64,000 nt of DNA from Martelella mediterranea. GTDB taxonomy: Bacteria; Pseudomonadota; Alphaproteobacteria; Rhizobiales; Rhizobiaceae. The notes beneath the pieces were generated by a model. That model ran no database searches. It worked only from the letters and a program-made list of their open reading frames with translations, and was not told the DNA's origin. Where the stretch lies: the NCBI RefSeq assembly GCF_004342225.1, contig NZ_SMAR01000009.1:62001-126000 (forward strand). The letters run 5' to 3'. A program made the translations under genes and the position numbers. Positions 26,350 through 35,839 of this stretch are shown piece after piece (the stretch's first letter is position 1; each line of letters begins with the position of its first letter).

Positions 26350-27663
26350 TTATTCCGCTGCCCTGTTCGCCATTGGATTATTGGGGTGCTCTGTCCAGTT
26401 GGCGTAATCGGCGGTCACGGTCTTGCCTGTGCGTTTGTCGGTTTCGCCGGGAGCCAGTGCAACCATATCGATACAGTTTTCGACAGGACAGACATTGACG
26501 CAGAGATTGCAGCCCACGCAGTCTTCCTCCTTGACTTCAAAGCGGCGCTCGCCGTCAACAATCGCGGTAATCGCTTGATGCGATGTATCTTCACAGGCGA
26601 TATGACAGCGGCCGCATTTGATGCAGGCATCCTGATCGATCCGGGCTTTGGCGATGTGATTGAGGTTCAGATATTGCCAGTCGGTGACGTTTTGAACAGC
26701 GCGTCCGGAAATGTCATCAAGGCTGCGATAGCCTTTGGCATCCATCCATGCTGAAAGGCCGGAGGTCATCTCTTTCACGATCTTGAAACCATAGGTCATC
26801 GCTGCAGTGCAGACCTGAACATTGCCCGCGCCTAGTGCCATGAATTCAGCTGCATCGCGCCAGGTCGTGACGCCACCGATACCGGAGATCGGTAAACCTG
26901 CTGTTTCCGGGGCTCGCGCAATCTCTGCGACCATGTGCAGGGCAATCGGCTTGACCGCCGGGCCGCAATAGCCGCCATGTGTGCCTTTGCCGCCGACGGT
27001 TGGCGAGGGGGCCATGGCATCAAGATCGACAGAGACGATGGAATTGATCGTGTTGATCAGAGAAACTGCATCAGTTCCGCCACGTTTTGCCGCCCGCGCT
27101 GCCTGACGGATATCGGTGATGTTTGGCGTCAGCTTTGTGATCACGGGCATACGCGAATACTGTTTACACCAGCGGACAACCATTTCGACATAATCAGGTA
27201 CCTGCCCGACTGCGGCACCCATGCCACGCTCGGACATTCCGTGAGGGCAGCCGAAATTGAGCTCGATACCATCCGCGCCGGTTTCTTCCACCAGTGGCAG
27301 GATCGCTTTCCAGCTTTCCTCGTCACAGGGCACCATGATTGAGACGACGATTGCGCGATCCGGCCAGCGGCTTTTGACCTCCTTGATTTCACGGAGGTTG
27401 GTGTAAAGGTCGCGATCAGTAATCAACTCGATATTATTCAGGCCAAGAAGACGGCGATCCGCGCCCCAGATGGCGCCGTAGCGTGGGCCGTTGACATTCA
27501 CGACCGGAGGGCCTTCTTCACCGAGCGTTTTCCATACGACACCGCCCCAGCCTTCGCGGAAGGCACGTTCCACGTTATAAGCTTTATCAGTCGGTGGGGC
27601 TGAGGCGAGCCAGAACGGATTTGGCGATTTGATGCCGACGAAATTGTTTGAAAGATCAGCCAT
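26350..27663 (-). CDS. preA: NAD-dependent dihydropyrimidine dehydrogenase, subunit PreA
   Basis: With PreT it reduces uracil and thymine to the dihydro forms (first step of reductive pyrimidine breakdown). The 437-residue protein is an FMN-binding dihydroorotate-dehydrogenase-like barrel (GIKSPNPFWLASAPPTDKAY; GIELNFGCPHGMSERGMG; the barrel end GIGGVTTWRDAAEFMALGA) followed by a ferredoxin domain with two 4Fe-4S motifs (CIKCGRCHIACEDTSH and CVGCNLCVNVCPVENC). It is 20 bases behind preT, with GGAAGGAGA before the ATG. No dihydropyrimidinase gene is nearby. Confidence 0.95.
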   Translation of the reverse strand: MADLSNNFVGIKSPNPFWLASAPPTDKAYNVERAFREGWGGVVWKTLGEEGPPVVNVNGPRYGAIWGADRRLLGLNNIELITDRDLYTNLREIKEVKSRWPDRAIVVSIMVPCDEESWKAILPLVEETGADGIELNFGCPHGMSERGMGAAVGQVPDYVEMVVRWCKQYSRMPVITKLTPNITDIRQAARAAKRGGTDAVSLINTINSIVSVDLDAMAPSPTVGGKGTHGGYCGPAVKPIALHMVAEIARAPETAGLPISGIGGVTTWRDAAEFMALGAGNVQVCTAAMTYGFKIVKEMTSGLSAWMDAKGYRSLDDISGRAVQNVTDWQYLNLNHIAKARIDQDACIKCGRCHIACEDTSHQAITAIVDGERRFEVKEEDCVGCNLCVNVCPVENCIDMVALAPGETDKRTGKTVTADYANWTEHPNNPMANRAAE

Positions 27664-27683
27664 GTTTTATCTCCTTCCCGAAC

Positions 27684-29045
27684 TCAAGCGACGGCGCTCA
27701 CGCCAGCATTTTCGCCAGCGAGCACTTTGTTGATGGCCATTGCAGCATCGCGGCCTTGCGCCACCGATGTCACGGTCAGGTCTTCACCTTGTTTGATACA
27801 ATCGCCTCCGGCCCAGACGTCAGGAAGGCTGGTGCGTCCATCTGCATCAACAGCGATGCGGCCGCCTTCAAATTTCAGGCTGTTCAGATGTTCTGTCACG
27901 AAGCTTTGACCGATCGCTTTCAGAACATGGTCAGCGGCGATAACGCCGGTTTCACCAGTTAACTTGACCCTGCCGTCGACAATCTCGGTCTGCTCGAACA
28001 ACACACCCGTAACATCGCCGTCTTCTCCGAGAATTTCCTTCGGAGCCAGGTAATGACGCATGAAGACACCTTTCGAGGCTGCAAGCTCCTGCTCGAACTT
28101 TGAGGCGCCCATTGCGTCTGCGCCGCGGCGATAGCAAAGTGTCACTTCCTCAGCGCCAAGCAGTTTTGCCTGCACAGCAGCGTCGATGGCCGTCATGCCG
28201 CCACCCAGAACAACGACGCTGGAGCCTACCTTGACGGAGGCCAGATCTTCAGCCTGTCGCAGCGTTTCAATGAAATCGACGGCATTCTCGCAGCCCTTCA
28301 GGTCCTCACCGGGGATCCGCAATGCGTTTACGTCACCGAGGCCGATACCAATGAAAACCGCATCGTAGTCGCGCCGCAGGTCTTCGAGCGTGAAATCACG
28401 TCCAAGTGCCTGATTGCAGCGAATTTCAATGCCGCCGATTTCAAGCAGATAAGCAATTTCCTTCTGTGCGAAATCTTCAGTCGTCTTGTATGCGGCGAGA
28501 CCGTATTCATTTAGTCCGCCGGCCTTGTCTCTGGCTTCCAGAATCACAGCATCATGTCCGGCCATGGCAACGCGGTGGGCACAGGCGAGCCCGGCCGGTC
28601 CTGCGCCGACAATTGCAACACGCTTTCCGGTGTCGTCGCTGCGTTCATAGAATTGCTGGCCCTCAGCCATCGCTTTATCTGTGGCGTAGCGTTGCAGAAG
28701 GCCGATTTCGACCGGCTTTTCTTCGGCAGTGTTGCGAACGCATGCTTCCTCGCACAGCGTTTCGGTGGGACAGACGCGCGCGCACATGCCACCGAGAATG
28801 TTCTGGTCGAGGATTGTCCTGGCGGCCCCGATCGCATTGTCCGTTGATATCTGGCGGATGAAGAGCGGAATATCGATGGCAGTGGGACAGGCTGTCATGC
28901 AGGGTGCATCGTAGCAGAAGTAGCATCGGTCTGCTTCAACGGCAGCTTCATGCCGGTTCAGCGGCGGGTGCAAATCGGAAAAGTTCTTTGAATAGTCGTC
29001 AGGCGTCAAACGCCCGCCCCGAAGGGCAGGTTTCAAGTCATCCAT
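27684..29045 (-). CDS. preT: NAD-dependent dihydropyrimidine dehydrogenase, subunit PreT
   Basis: FAD- and NAD-binding electron-input subunit of PreTA. The 453-residue protein has an N-terminal iron-sulfur domain (CYFCYDAPCMTACP and CARVCPTETLCEEACV), a first Rossmann fold (VAIVGAGPAGLACAHRVA) and a second (VVVLGGGMTAIDAAV), like the small subunit of glutamate synthase. Several ATGs lie at the start; 29045 is chosen because GGGGA stands 8 bases before it, giving MDDLKPALRGG. It heads the preT-preA unit and is divergent from marR. Confidence 0.93.
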   Translation of the reverse strand: MDDLKPALRGGRLTPDDYSKNFSDLHPPLNRHEAAVEADRCYFCYDAPCMTACPTAIDIPLFIRQISTDNAIGAARTILDQNILGGMCARVCPTETLCEEACVRNTAEEKPVEIGLLQRYATDKAMAEGQQFYERSDDTGKRVAIVGAGPAGLACAHRVAMAGHDAVILEARDKAGGLNEYGLAAYKTTEDFAQKEIAYLLEIGGIEIRCNQALGRDFTLEDLRRDYDAVFIGIGLGDVNALRIPGEDLKGCENAVDFIETLRQAEDLASVKVGSSVVVLGGGMTAIDAAVQAKLLGAEEVTLCYRRGADAMGASKFEQELAASKGVFMRHYLAPKEILGEDGDVTGVLFEQTEIVDGRVKLTGETGVIAADHVLKAIGQSFVTEHLNSLKFEGGRIAVDADGRTSLPDVWAGGDCIKQGEDLTVTSVAQGRDAAMAINKVLAGENAGVSAVA

Positions 29046-29253
29046 CGCTATGTTCCCCATTTTTGGTTTTATCCGCAAACTTTAACGCGATTTAAAAATT
29101 TTATCAAACGGTAAATTTTCTGAGGATCCGGCGTTGCAAATTACTTATCCGATTGCGTTGGGCGTGATTTCTGACAGCGAGTTCCGACCAAAGATCAGGG
29201 GTCGCAATCTTATCGGTCGGAGAGTCTATCGTCGAAGATCGTCCGAAACGCAC

Positions 29254-29273
29254 TTGAAATAAATCAATTGATT
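29254..29273. promoter_or_regulatory. Operator candidates upstream of marR-emrBA
   Basis: AATCAATTGATT (29262-29273) is a perfect 12-bp palindrome, a plausible MarR-type autoregulatory site. Overlapping it, TTGAAATAAATCAA (29254-29267) resembles an FNR box with one mismatch in the arms. They lie 57-76 bases before the marR ATG, in the gap between preT and marR; which regulator binds is unknown. Confidence 0.45.
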
Positions 29274-29329
29274 AATTAAATAGGTAGCACACTAATGAGT
29301 AGTCTGGTAATCAATAAGGGCCTATCGAT

Positions 29330-29794
29330 ATGTCTGATCAGCTGACGTCGCAGTATGCCGTCTTTCTGGAAGCTCTCGGCGTTGCCAGTCGCAAAATGCG
29401 GAATGCTTATAATGCCCGCGTCTCCGAGATGGGGCTGACGTATTCCCGTGCGCGGGTGCTGATTATTCTGGCGAAACATGAGCGGATCAATCAGAGCACG
29501 CTGGCAGATGAACTTGAGCTGGAGAGGCCGACGGTTGTGCGCATGCTCGACAGAATGGCCGAGCTGGAGCTGGTCGAGCGGGTGGACGATCCTCAAGACA
29601 GGCGCGCCAATCTTATCCAGTTGATGCCGAAGGGGAGGAGTCTGGCCGAAGAGCTTGTCTCGTCCGTTCGCGGTGAATTTGCAGAAAAGCTTATTCGTAC
29701 TGAAGATCTTGCGGCGCTCCAAACCGCGACGACCTTGTTTTATACGATGATCGATCGGCTTGAAAATTGTGAGGTGGGTAATGACAGCCACTGA
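29330..29794 (+). CDS. MarR-family transcriptional regulator of the efflux operon
   Basis: A 154-residue winged-helix repressor: dimerisation helices at both ends, recognition region NQSTLADELELERPTVVRML and the wing DDPQDRRANLIQLMPKG. It is the first gene of marR-emrB-emrA, overlapping emrB by 14 bases, an arrangement like E. coli mprA-emrAB, so it very probably represses the efflux genes and is released by toxic organic compounds. Confidence 0.9.
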   Translation: MSDQLTSQYAVFLEALGVASRKMRNAYNARVSEMGLTYSRARVLIILAKHERINQSTLADELELERPTVVRMLDRMAELELVERVDDPQDRRANLIQLMPKGRSLAEELVSSVRGEFAEKLIRTEDLAALQTATTLFYTMIDRLENCEVGNDSH

Positions 29795-31433
29795 ACAGCC
29801 AGTACCAGCCGCTGCCGAGCAGCCAGCACGCCCGATCTATCCCGGTGCGCCGCCGCCACAACCGCCGAAGCCTTTGCCACAGCTTCTTCTCTACATGTTT
29901 GCCGCGACAGTGATTGGCATCACGCAGGGTGTGGGGATGTCGTTCATCTCGGTCACAATCCAGCAGATTGCCGGCCCGCTGAAAGCAACGACAGCCGAGG
30001 CGAGTTGGTTGATGGCTGCATACCTTGCGCCCAACGCAACATTGACGCTCATCCTTTTCAAGATGCGACAGCAATTCGGTATTCGCCGTTTTGCCGAGGT
30101 CTCGATTGTGGTTTATGTACTGATCAACTTCTGCCATCTCTGGGTGGACAGCTTTCAGTCAGCGCTTGTGTTGCGCTTTTTCGCAGGTGTTGCAGCTGCA
30201 CCGATGTCTTCAGTTGGGATCCTCTACATGATGGAAGGGTTGCCGCGGGAGAAAAAGCTGAACATCGGGATCTGCTCAGCGATGACCGTACTCAGCCTTT
30301 CAACACCATTGGCAGGCCTGACCGCGCCCTTTCTTCTGGAGCATGGTGGCTGGCATGGTCTCTATATGTGCGAAATCGGTCTTGCGCTGATCTCGCTTGC
30401 ACTGATCTTTAAGCTGCCTCTGCTTTCAGGCGAGCGGGTAAAGGTCATCAATAAGGTGGATCTGACTTCCTTCAGCTTCCTGTTTATCGGAATGGGAGCC
30501 GTGGCCACAGCACTGACTGTCGGCCGCGTTTATTGGTGGACTGAGAAACCATGGCTGGGCGTGATGCTGGTCGCCGGTGTTGCAGCGCTGATGGTCATGG
30601 TGCTCATCGAGCTTCACAGAGATAACCCGATGATCGAAATCCGCTGGCTGACATCAGCGGAGATTATCCACTTTACCGGCGCTTTGCTGATCTTCCGTAT
30701 TCTGCTTTCCGAGCAATCAAGCGGTGTCCGCTCGTTCTTTGTGATGCTTGGGCTGAACAATGGTCAGCTTCAGGGGCTTTATGTCGTCATTATCCTGTCA
30801 ACGATTGCAGCAGGCGCCACCTGTGCTTTTTTGCTGAAACCTGGCAGGGTGGCACTTTTACACGGCTTTGCTTTGGTCCTTCTCGTCATCGGAAGCTGGA
30901 TGGATAGCCAGTCAACCATCCTGACTCGGCCCGGGCAGATGTATGTCAGCCAGATGCTGCTCAGCTTTGCTGCCGGGCTTTATCTGCCTCCTGCGATGAT
31001 GGTCGGTTTCATCGCAGCGCTTCGGCGCGGGCCAAGCTTTCTTATCAGCTTTATTGCGGTGTTTCTGACGACACAGCGTGTGGGCGGGATTCTGGGCTCG
31101 GCAATGTTCGGCAGCTTCGTTACATGGCGCGAGCAGATCCATTCGGCAGCAATTGCACAGGACCTCACAAGCGGTAATCCAGTTGTCACGCAAAGAATTT
31201 CCCAGCTGGCAAGCGCCTACGCTTCCACGATCTCAGATACAGGCATCAGGCAGGCCGAAGGCGCTGTTTTGCTGGCAAAGAAAGCCACGCAGCAAGCCTA
31301 TGTGCTGGCCTATAACGATGCTTTCCGGTTCATCGCGCTTCTGGCAGCGGTCGCTCTGGTGATCCTCGTGCTCGATGTCTGCTTTGAAGCCTGGGAAAAC
31401 AAACGTGCTGCAGCGGAAGGGCTGCCTGCGTGA
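29781..31433 (+). CDS. emrB: EmrB-type MFS multidrug efflux pump (DHA2, 14 membrane segments)
   Basis: A 550-residue inner-membrane drug/proton antiporter. After a proline-rich cytoplasmic tail (residues 3-33) come 14 hydrophobic segments; the motif-A-like loop follows the second segment (FKMRQQFGIRRF) and the motif-C region follows at TVLSLSTPLAGLTAPFLLE. The ATG at 29781 is preceded by GAGGTGGG and lies inside the marR end, implying coupling. With EmrA it should form a tripartite pump needing a TolC-like outer-membrane channel encoded elsewhere. Confidence 0.9.
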   Translation: MTATEQPVPAAAEQPARPIYPGAPPPQPPKPLPQLLLYMFAATVIGITQGVGMSFISVTIQQIAGPLKATTAEASWLMAAYLAPNATLTLILFKMRQQFGIRRFAEVSIVVYVLINFCHLWVDSFQSALVLRFFAGVAAAPMSSVGILYMMEGLPREKKLNIGICSAMTVLSLSTPLAGLTAPFLLEHGGWHGLYMCEIGLALISLALIFKLPLLSGERVKVINKVDLTSFSFLFIGMGAVATALTVGRVYWWTEKPWLGVMLVAGVAALMVMVLIELHRDNPMIEIRWLTSAEIIHFTGALLIFRILLSEQSSGVRSFFVMLGLNNGQLQGLYVVIILSTIAAGATCAFLLKPGRVALLHGFALVLLVIGSWMDSQSTILTRPGQMYVSQMLLSFAAGLYLPPAMMVGFIAALRRGPSFLISFIAVFLTTQRVGGILGSAMFGSFVTWREQIHSAAIAQDLTSGNPVVTQRISQLASAYASTISDTGIRQAEGAVLLAKKATQQAYVLAYNDAFRFIALLAAVALVILVLDVCFEAWENKRAAAEGLPA

Positions 31434-31514
31434 TTTCTGATCCATTTGAATAAACCAGCCGGGACCGGCGATCGGTGCCGGGCCTTCGTTCTGACTTTAA
31501 TGAGGACGCACAAA

Positions 31515-32555
31515 ATGACACGTATAATTCGTTCTCTCGCCACTTATGCGACCCTTGCAATCGGTATCGGCGGTATTCTTGTCCTGCTGATGGCGTGGAA
31601 CCTGCCGCCCTTTGCCGGCAGCATCGAGAGAACCGACAACGCTTATGTTCAGGGGCAGGTGACGCAGCTTGCTCCGCAGCTTTCCGGTTTGGTCGCTGAG
31701 GTTGCGGTCTCCGATTTTCAAACCGTCCATCAAGGGGACATTCTGGTGAAGCTGGACGACAGGATCTACGCCAGAAAACTGGCGCAGGCCGAGGCTAATC
31801 TTGCCGCCGCAAACGCCGCACTTGATGCGAACTTGCAGGCTCAGGCCTCGGCCAGAGCGCAGGTTGCCTCTGCCAAAGCAGGGGTCGCCAGTGCTCAGGC
31901 TGCTCTGACCAATGCAAAGGCTCAATGGGATCGCAAAAATCTGCTGAAGCAGAAACAGATCGCTACGCAAAGTGAGGTGGATCAGGCCAAGGCAACGCTT
32001 GATCAGGCGAAGGCTTCCGTTGATCAGGCAAAAGCCTCTTTGCAGGTGGCGAAGGAAGGGCTTCAGTCAAAGGTCGTCAACCGCCGTTCGCTTGAGGCCA
32101 AGGTTTCTGCCGTTGAGGCGGCGCGCGAACAGGCCAAAATAAACCTCGATAATACAACGATCACAGCGCCGCGCGATGGAACGCTTGGGCAGGTGAAAGT
32201 GCGCATCGGACAGTATGTCTCTCCCGGCTCGCAGCTTGTTGCGCTGGTGCCGGATCAGGTCTGGGTGATCGCGAACTATAAGGAAACGCAGCTTCCGGGC
32301 ATGCGTGTCGGCCAAAAGGTCTCGTTCACGGTGGATGCGCTGAATGGTGAGAGGTTTACAGGAAAGATCGAGCATTTTTCGCCCGCCACGGGTTCTCAGT
32401 TTTCCGTCATCAAGCCTGATAATGCGACAGGAAACTTCACCAAGGTTGCACAGCGGGTTCCTGTCCGCATCGCAATCGATCCCGGACAAAACGATATAAA
32501 CCGGCTGGTTCCGGGGCTTTCGGTTGTAACCTCGATCGATACAAAACAATCGTGA
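31515..32555 (+). CDS. emrA: EmrA-type HlyD-family periplasmic adaptor
   Basis: A 346-residue membrane-fusion protein linking EmrB to the outer-membrane channel. It has one N-terminal membrane anchor (about 10-30), the biotinyl-lipoyl-like half-motifs (VTQLAPQLSGLVAEVAVSDF and later TITAPRDGTLGQVKVRIGQY) and a long alanine/glutamine-rich coiled coil between about 95 and 215. GAGGA precedes the ATG at 31515. It ends the operon and converges on the antiporter gene 24 bases away. Confidence 0.9.
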   Translation: MTRIIRSLATYATLAIGIGGILVLLMAWNLPPFAGSIERTDNAYVQGQVTQLAPQLSGLVAEVAVSDFQTVHQGDILVKLDDRIYARKLAQAEANLAAANAALDANLQAQASARAQVASAKAGVASAQAALTNAKAQWDRKNLLKQKQIATQSEVDQAKATLDQAKASVDQAKASLQVAKEGLQSKVVNRRSLEAKVSAVEAAREQAKINLDNTTITAPRDGTLGQVKVRIGQYVSPGSQLVALVPDQVWVIANYKETQLPGMRVGQKVSFTVDALNGERFTGKIEHFSPATGSQFSVIKPDNATGNFTKVAQRVPVRIAIDPGQNDINRLVPGLSVVTSIDTKQS

Positions 32556-32579
32556 GTGAGGCGGGCAGGGGCAGAGTTT

Positions 32580-34391
32580 TTACGCCAGGTCCTTGCCTGT
32601 CACTTTGACTGTCGGATCAGGATTGCGCCGCTTCGGCCTCATCAGAGGCTCAGGTCGAACCGGCGCCGTATGAAGCATATCCGAACCTGCCATAATGCCT
32701 TCGACCGCCTGAATTTCGAGCCGCTGAGCGTCCCGGCGGCGAACATCATCGGTAATGGCCTGCGCCTCATCTTCACTTGTGCCCAGCGCAACCAGTGTCT
32801 CCCGACCAAAGACGAGGCCGGATTCCAGCGTTTCGCGCAATTCAAATTCAACGCCCCGCTGCCTTAACGCAAGCGTATGTCCCCGATCATAGGAACGCGC
32901 ATAGATGTGAGCGCGCGGAAAATTTTCCTGTATCACATCAATGACCCTGTCAGTGATTTCACGCTTCTGCGTGCATACCGCAACGACCTTTGCTTTCTCG
33001 ATACCAGCGGCGATGAGTACCTCTTTTCGCGTGCCATCGCCGAAATAGATGTGAAACCCAAAAGCAGACGCCTGCCGGATGCGTTCGGCCGAATAATCGA
33101 TAATCGTAACGTCCCGCCCGCTTGCCAGAAGAATTTGCGCGGCAATCTGGCCGAAACGGGAAAAGCCGACCATCAGGACTTCGTCTCCGGCGCCGGCAAA
33201 GTCTTCTTCAAGCTCTTCATGGCGCTCGGTATTTCGCGATGTGAGGCGTTCTGCCAGGCGCACGCAAAGCGGTGTTGCGACCATGGTAAGCGTCACAACA
33301 GCAATGAGGATGGAGGCCAGTGAATTCGAGAAAAGACCTGCTGCCGCAGCTGTTGAAAACATGACGAAGCCGAATTCACCGCCTTGAGGCAAAAGTGCCG
33401 CGATACGGATCGCATCCTCGTGCGGTGAACCTGTGAGCCTGCAAAGCCCATAGATTACGGCTGCCTTAACTGCGATCAGGACCGGGACGGCGATCAGAAC
33501 CAGAGCCAGGTTGTTGTAAATGACGTTGAGTTCAAGCGACAGACCTACTGCGATGAAGAATATCGAGAGCATGACACCACGAAACGGCTCGATATCGGCC
33601 TCAAGCTCATGCCGGTAAGTGGACTCTGCCAGCATGACACCTGCCAGAAATGCACCCATCGCCATGGAAAGGCCGACGAGCTGCATGGCCATGGCCGCAC
33701 CGATAACCAGAAAGAGTGTGGCGACAATCATCACTTCCCGTGCGCCCGTCGCTGCAATAATCTGGAAAATCGGAGTCAGAAGATAACGACCGGCGGCGAT
33801 CATCAGTGCAATGACTGCCAGCGCCATTCCTGCATTCAGCAGCATGTCCGTTGCGGTTGCATCTTCCGCCCCGCCACCAAGAATACTGACCAGCGCGAGA
33901 AGTGGAACGATTGCGATATCCTGGAACAGAAGCATCGAGAACGATCGCTGGCCATAGCGGGTATTCACGTCGCTGCTGTCATCGAGAATTTGCATGGCAA
34001 ATGCAGTTGATGACAACGCCAGACCATAGCCGGCGATCACCGCAGCACGCCAGTCTGTGATACCCCAGACCATCGCCAGAGGCACGAGTACTGCGCCAGT
34101 CAGCACCACCTGCGCCAGACCAAGACCGAAAATATCCTTGCGCATGGTCCAGAGGCGTGCCGGCTTCAGTTCGAGGCCGATCATGAACAGAAGAAAGACG
34201 ACACCGATTTCTGCAACGTGCAGGACTTCTTCACCATTCGTAATCAGTTTCAGAACCGGTCCGATGATGACACCACCTGCAAGGTAGCCGAGCACTGTTC
34301 CGAGACCGAGTCTTTTAAAGATCGGGGCGGCGATGGTGGCTGCCCCCAGCATCCAGACGGTTTCGGTAAACAATGTCTGCGATGTCGCCAT
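32580..34391 (-). CDS. CPA2-family monovalent cation/proton antiporter with RCK domain (KefB/KefC type)
   Basis: A 603-residue inner-membrane protein: about twelve hydrophobic segments of the Na+/H+ exchanger family up to about residue 385, then a TrkA-N/RCK domain with the nucleotide-binding fold DEVLMVGFSRFGQIAAQILL and FGDGTRKEVLIAAGIEKA. Relatives are glutathione-gated K+ efflux systems or Na+/K+:H+ antiporters; the ion is not determined here. The ATG at 34391 has AGGGA upstream; longer open frames extend into the opposite promoter region and look spurious. No KefF/KefG partner is adjacent. Confidence 0.88.
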   Translation of the reverse strand: MATSQTLFTETVWMLGAATIAAPIFKRLGLGTVLGYLAGGVIIGPVLKLITNGEEVLHVAEIGVVFLLFMIGLELKPARLWTMRKDIFGLGLAQVVLTGAVLVPLAMVWGITDWRAAVIAGYGLALSSTAFAMQILDDSSDVNTRYGQRSFSMLLFQDIAIVPLLALVSILGGGAEDATATDMLLNAGMALAVIALMIAAGRYLLTPIFQIIAATGAREVMIVATLFLVIGAAMAMQLVGLSMAMGAFLAGVMLAESTYRHELEADIEPFRGVMLSIFFIAVGLSLELNVIYNNLALVLIAVPVLIAVKAAVIYGLCRLTGSPHEDAIRIAALLPQGGEFGFVMFSTAAAAGLFSNSLASILIAVVTLTMVATPLCVRLAERLTSRNTERHEELEEDFAGAGDEVLMVGFSRFGQIAAQILLASGRDVTIIDYSAERIRQASAFGFHIYFGDGTRKEVLIAAGIEKAKVVAVCTQKREITDRVIDVIQENFPRAHIYARSYDRGHTLALRQRGVEFELRETLESGLVFGRETLVALGTSEDEAQAITDDVRRRDAQRLEIQAVEGIMAGSDMLHTAPVRPEPLMRPKRRNPDPTVKVTGKDLA

Positions 34392-34492
34392 AATCGGGTC
34401 CCTGAATCGATGAAATGCTGTCCTTCTGCAAAGACGGCACTTGATGCATTGCAAAGTCAACAATAAATGGAAGCGCAAAGAAAGGCCAAGCC

Positions 34493-35839
34493 ATGTCTTC
34501 ATATATTGATAGCAGTGAATTGACGGAGCGCACTTCCAGAATTGTGGAAGTGGCAAAAAAAGCGGGCGCGGATGCCGCCGATGTTGTTGTTTCGGAAGGT
34601 GTTTCCCAATCGATTTCGGTGCGGGATGGGCAGCGGGAAAATGCGCAGGCCTCGGAGAATCGGGGCTTTTCATTGCGGGTATTCTCAGGAAACCGAGTTG
34701 CAAGCGTTTCCACCAACACTGATGACGATATCGACGCTCTCGTTGAGCGGGCTATTGCCATGGCCAACGTCTCGCCGGTTGATCCGTATGCAAGCCTGGC
34801 AGATACCGAACGTCTGGCACGCGATGTTCCCGATCTGGAACTCTACGATGAAACGGAAGTCAGCCCGGAAAAACTGGCCGAGCGCGCACTTGCAGCAGAA
34901 GCTGCTGCACTTTCCGTTGACGGTGTAAGCAAAAGTTCCGGCGCCGGAGCCGCCAATGGCCGTGTTTCATTTGCACTTGTGACCTCGGATGGCTTTTCCG
35001 GTGGTTATCGGCGCTCATTTTCGTCGATATCAGCCTCTGCTGTCGCTGGCGAGGGCACAGCGATGCAGCGTGACCATGACTCCGACGGGCGCGCATTTGA
35101 CGCAGATCTGTTTGCGCCGGAAGAAATTGGCCGCCGTGCTGGTGAACGGGCTGTGCGCCGTCTGGCGCCGCGCCAGATCGATACCCGACACGGTGCAGCG
35201 GTGATTTTTGAATCACGTTTGGCGGCGAGCCTGATCGGACATCTTGCCAGCGCAATTTCCGGTTCCGCAGTTGCGCGCAAAACCAGCTTTCTCAGGGATA
35301 AGATGGGAAAGCAGATTCTCACCTCTGGTTTGAACATCACTGACGATCCTGGAATTCTCCGAGGTGCGGGTTCCCAGCCGTTTGACGGTGAGGGCGTAAA
35401 AAGCGACAGGCTCACGATGGTCGAAGATGGGGTTCTTCAGCACTGGTTTTTGTCAACTGCGCTCGGTCGTGAACTTGGTCTTGAGACCAATGGCCGTGGA
35501 AGCCGCGCCGGAAACTCGCTCTCAGCGTCTCCGACAAATCTGATCATGGAGCCGGGCGACAAAAGTCAGGAAGAACTGATGGCCGGGATCGGTACCGGGC
35601 TTTTGGTGACGGAACTGATAGGGCAGGGCGTCAACATGATCACCGGTGAATATTCGCGCGGTGCCAGCGGCTTCTGGATCGAGAATGGCGAGATCGCTTT
35701 TCCGGTATCGCAGGTGACCATCGCCGGAAACCTGAAGGACATGTTTATGGCGATGACACCAGCCAGCGATATTGACCGGCGTTTCTCGATTGCCTGCCCA
35801 AGCATTCTGGTTGAGGGGCTGACCCTTGCAGGACGATGA
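34493..35839 (+). CDS. pmbA: PmbA/TldE-family protein (metalloprotease partner)
   Basis: A 448-residue protein of the TldD/PmbA family; TldD-TldE together degrade unfolded peptides and mature small modified peptides in E. coli. The HExxxH zinc motif of TldD is absent, which marks this as the TldE/PmbA-type partner. Recognisable segments are the N-terminal SISVRDGQRENAQASENRGF and the C-terminal NLIMEPGDKSQEELMAGIGT...ITGEYSRGASGFWIENGEI. Its 3' end overlaps cysQ by 14 bases. The HExxxH-bearing partner is not in this window. Confidence 0.9.
   Translation: MSSYIDSSELTERTSRIVEVAKKAGADAADVVVSEGVSQSISVRDGQRENAQASENRGFSLRVFSGNRVASVSTNTDDDIDALVERAIAMANVSPVDPYASLADTERLARDVPDLELYDETEVSPEKLAERALAAEAAALSVDGVSKSSGAGAANGRVSFALVTSDGFSGGYRRSFSSISASAVAGEGTAMQRDHDSDGRAFDADLFAPEEIGRRAGERAVRRLAPRQIDTRHGAAVIFESRLAASLIGHLASAISGSAVARKTSFLRDKMGKQILTSGLNITDDPGILRGAGSQPFDGEGVKSDRLTMVEDGVLQHWFLSTALGRELGLETNGRGSRAGNSLSASPTNLIMEPGDKSQEELMAGIGTGLLVTELIGQGVNMITGEYSRGASGFWIENGEIAFPVSQVTIAGNLKDMFMAMTPASDIDRRFSIACPSILVEGLTLAGR

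Noticed and set aside
29093-29119. AT-rich inverted repeat AAAATTT...AAATTTT upstream of preT
   Set aside because: Short arms of pure A/T in AT-rich DNA; easily due to chance, and no known regulator matches.
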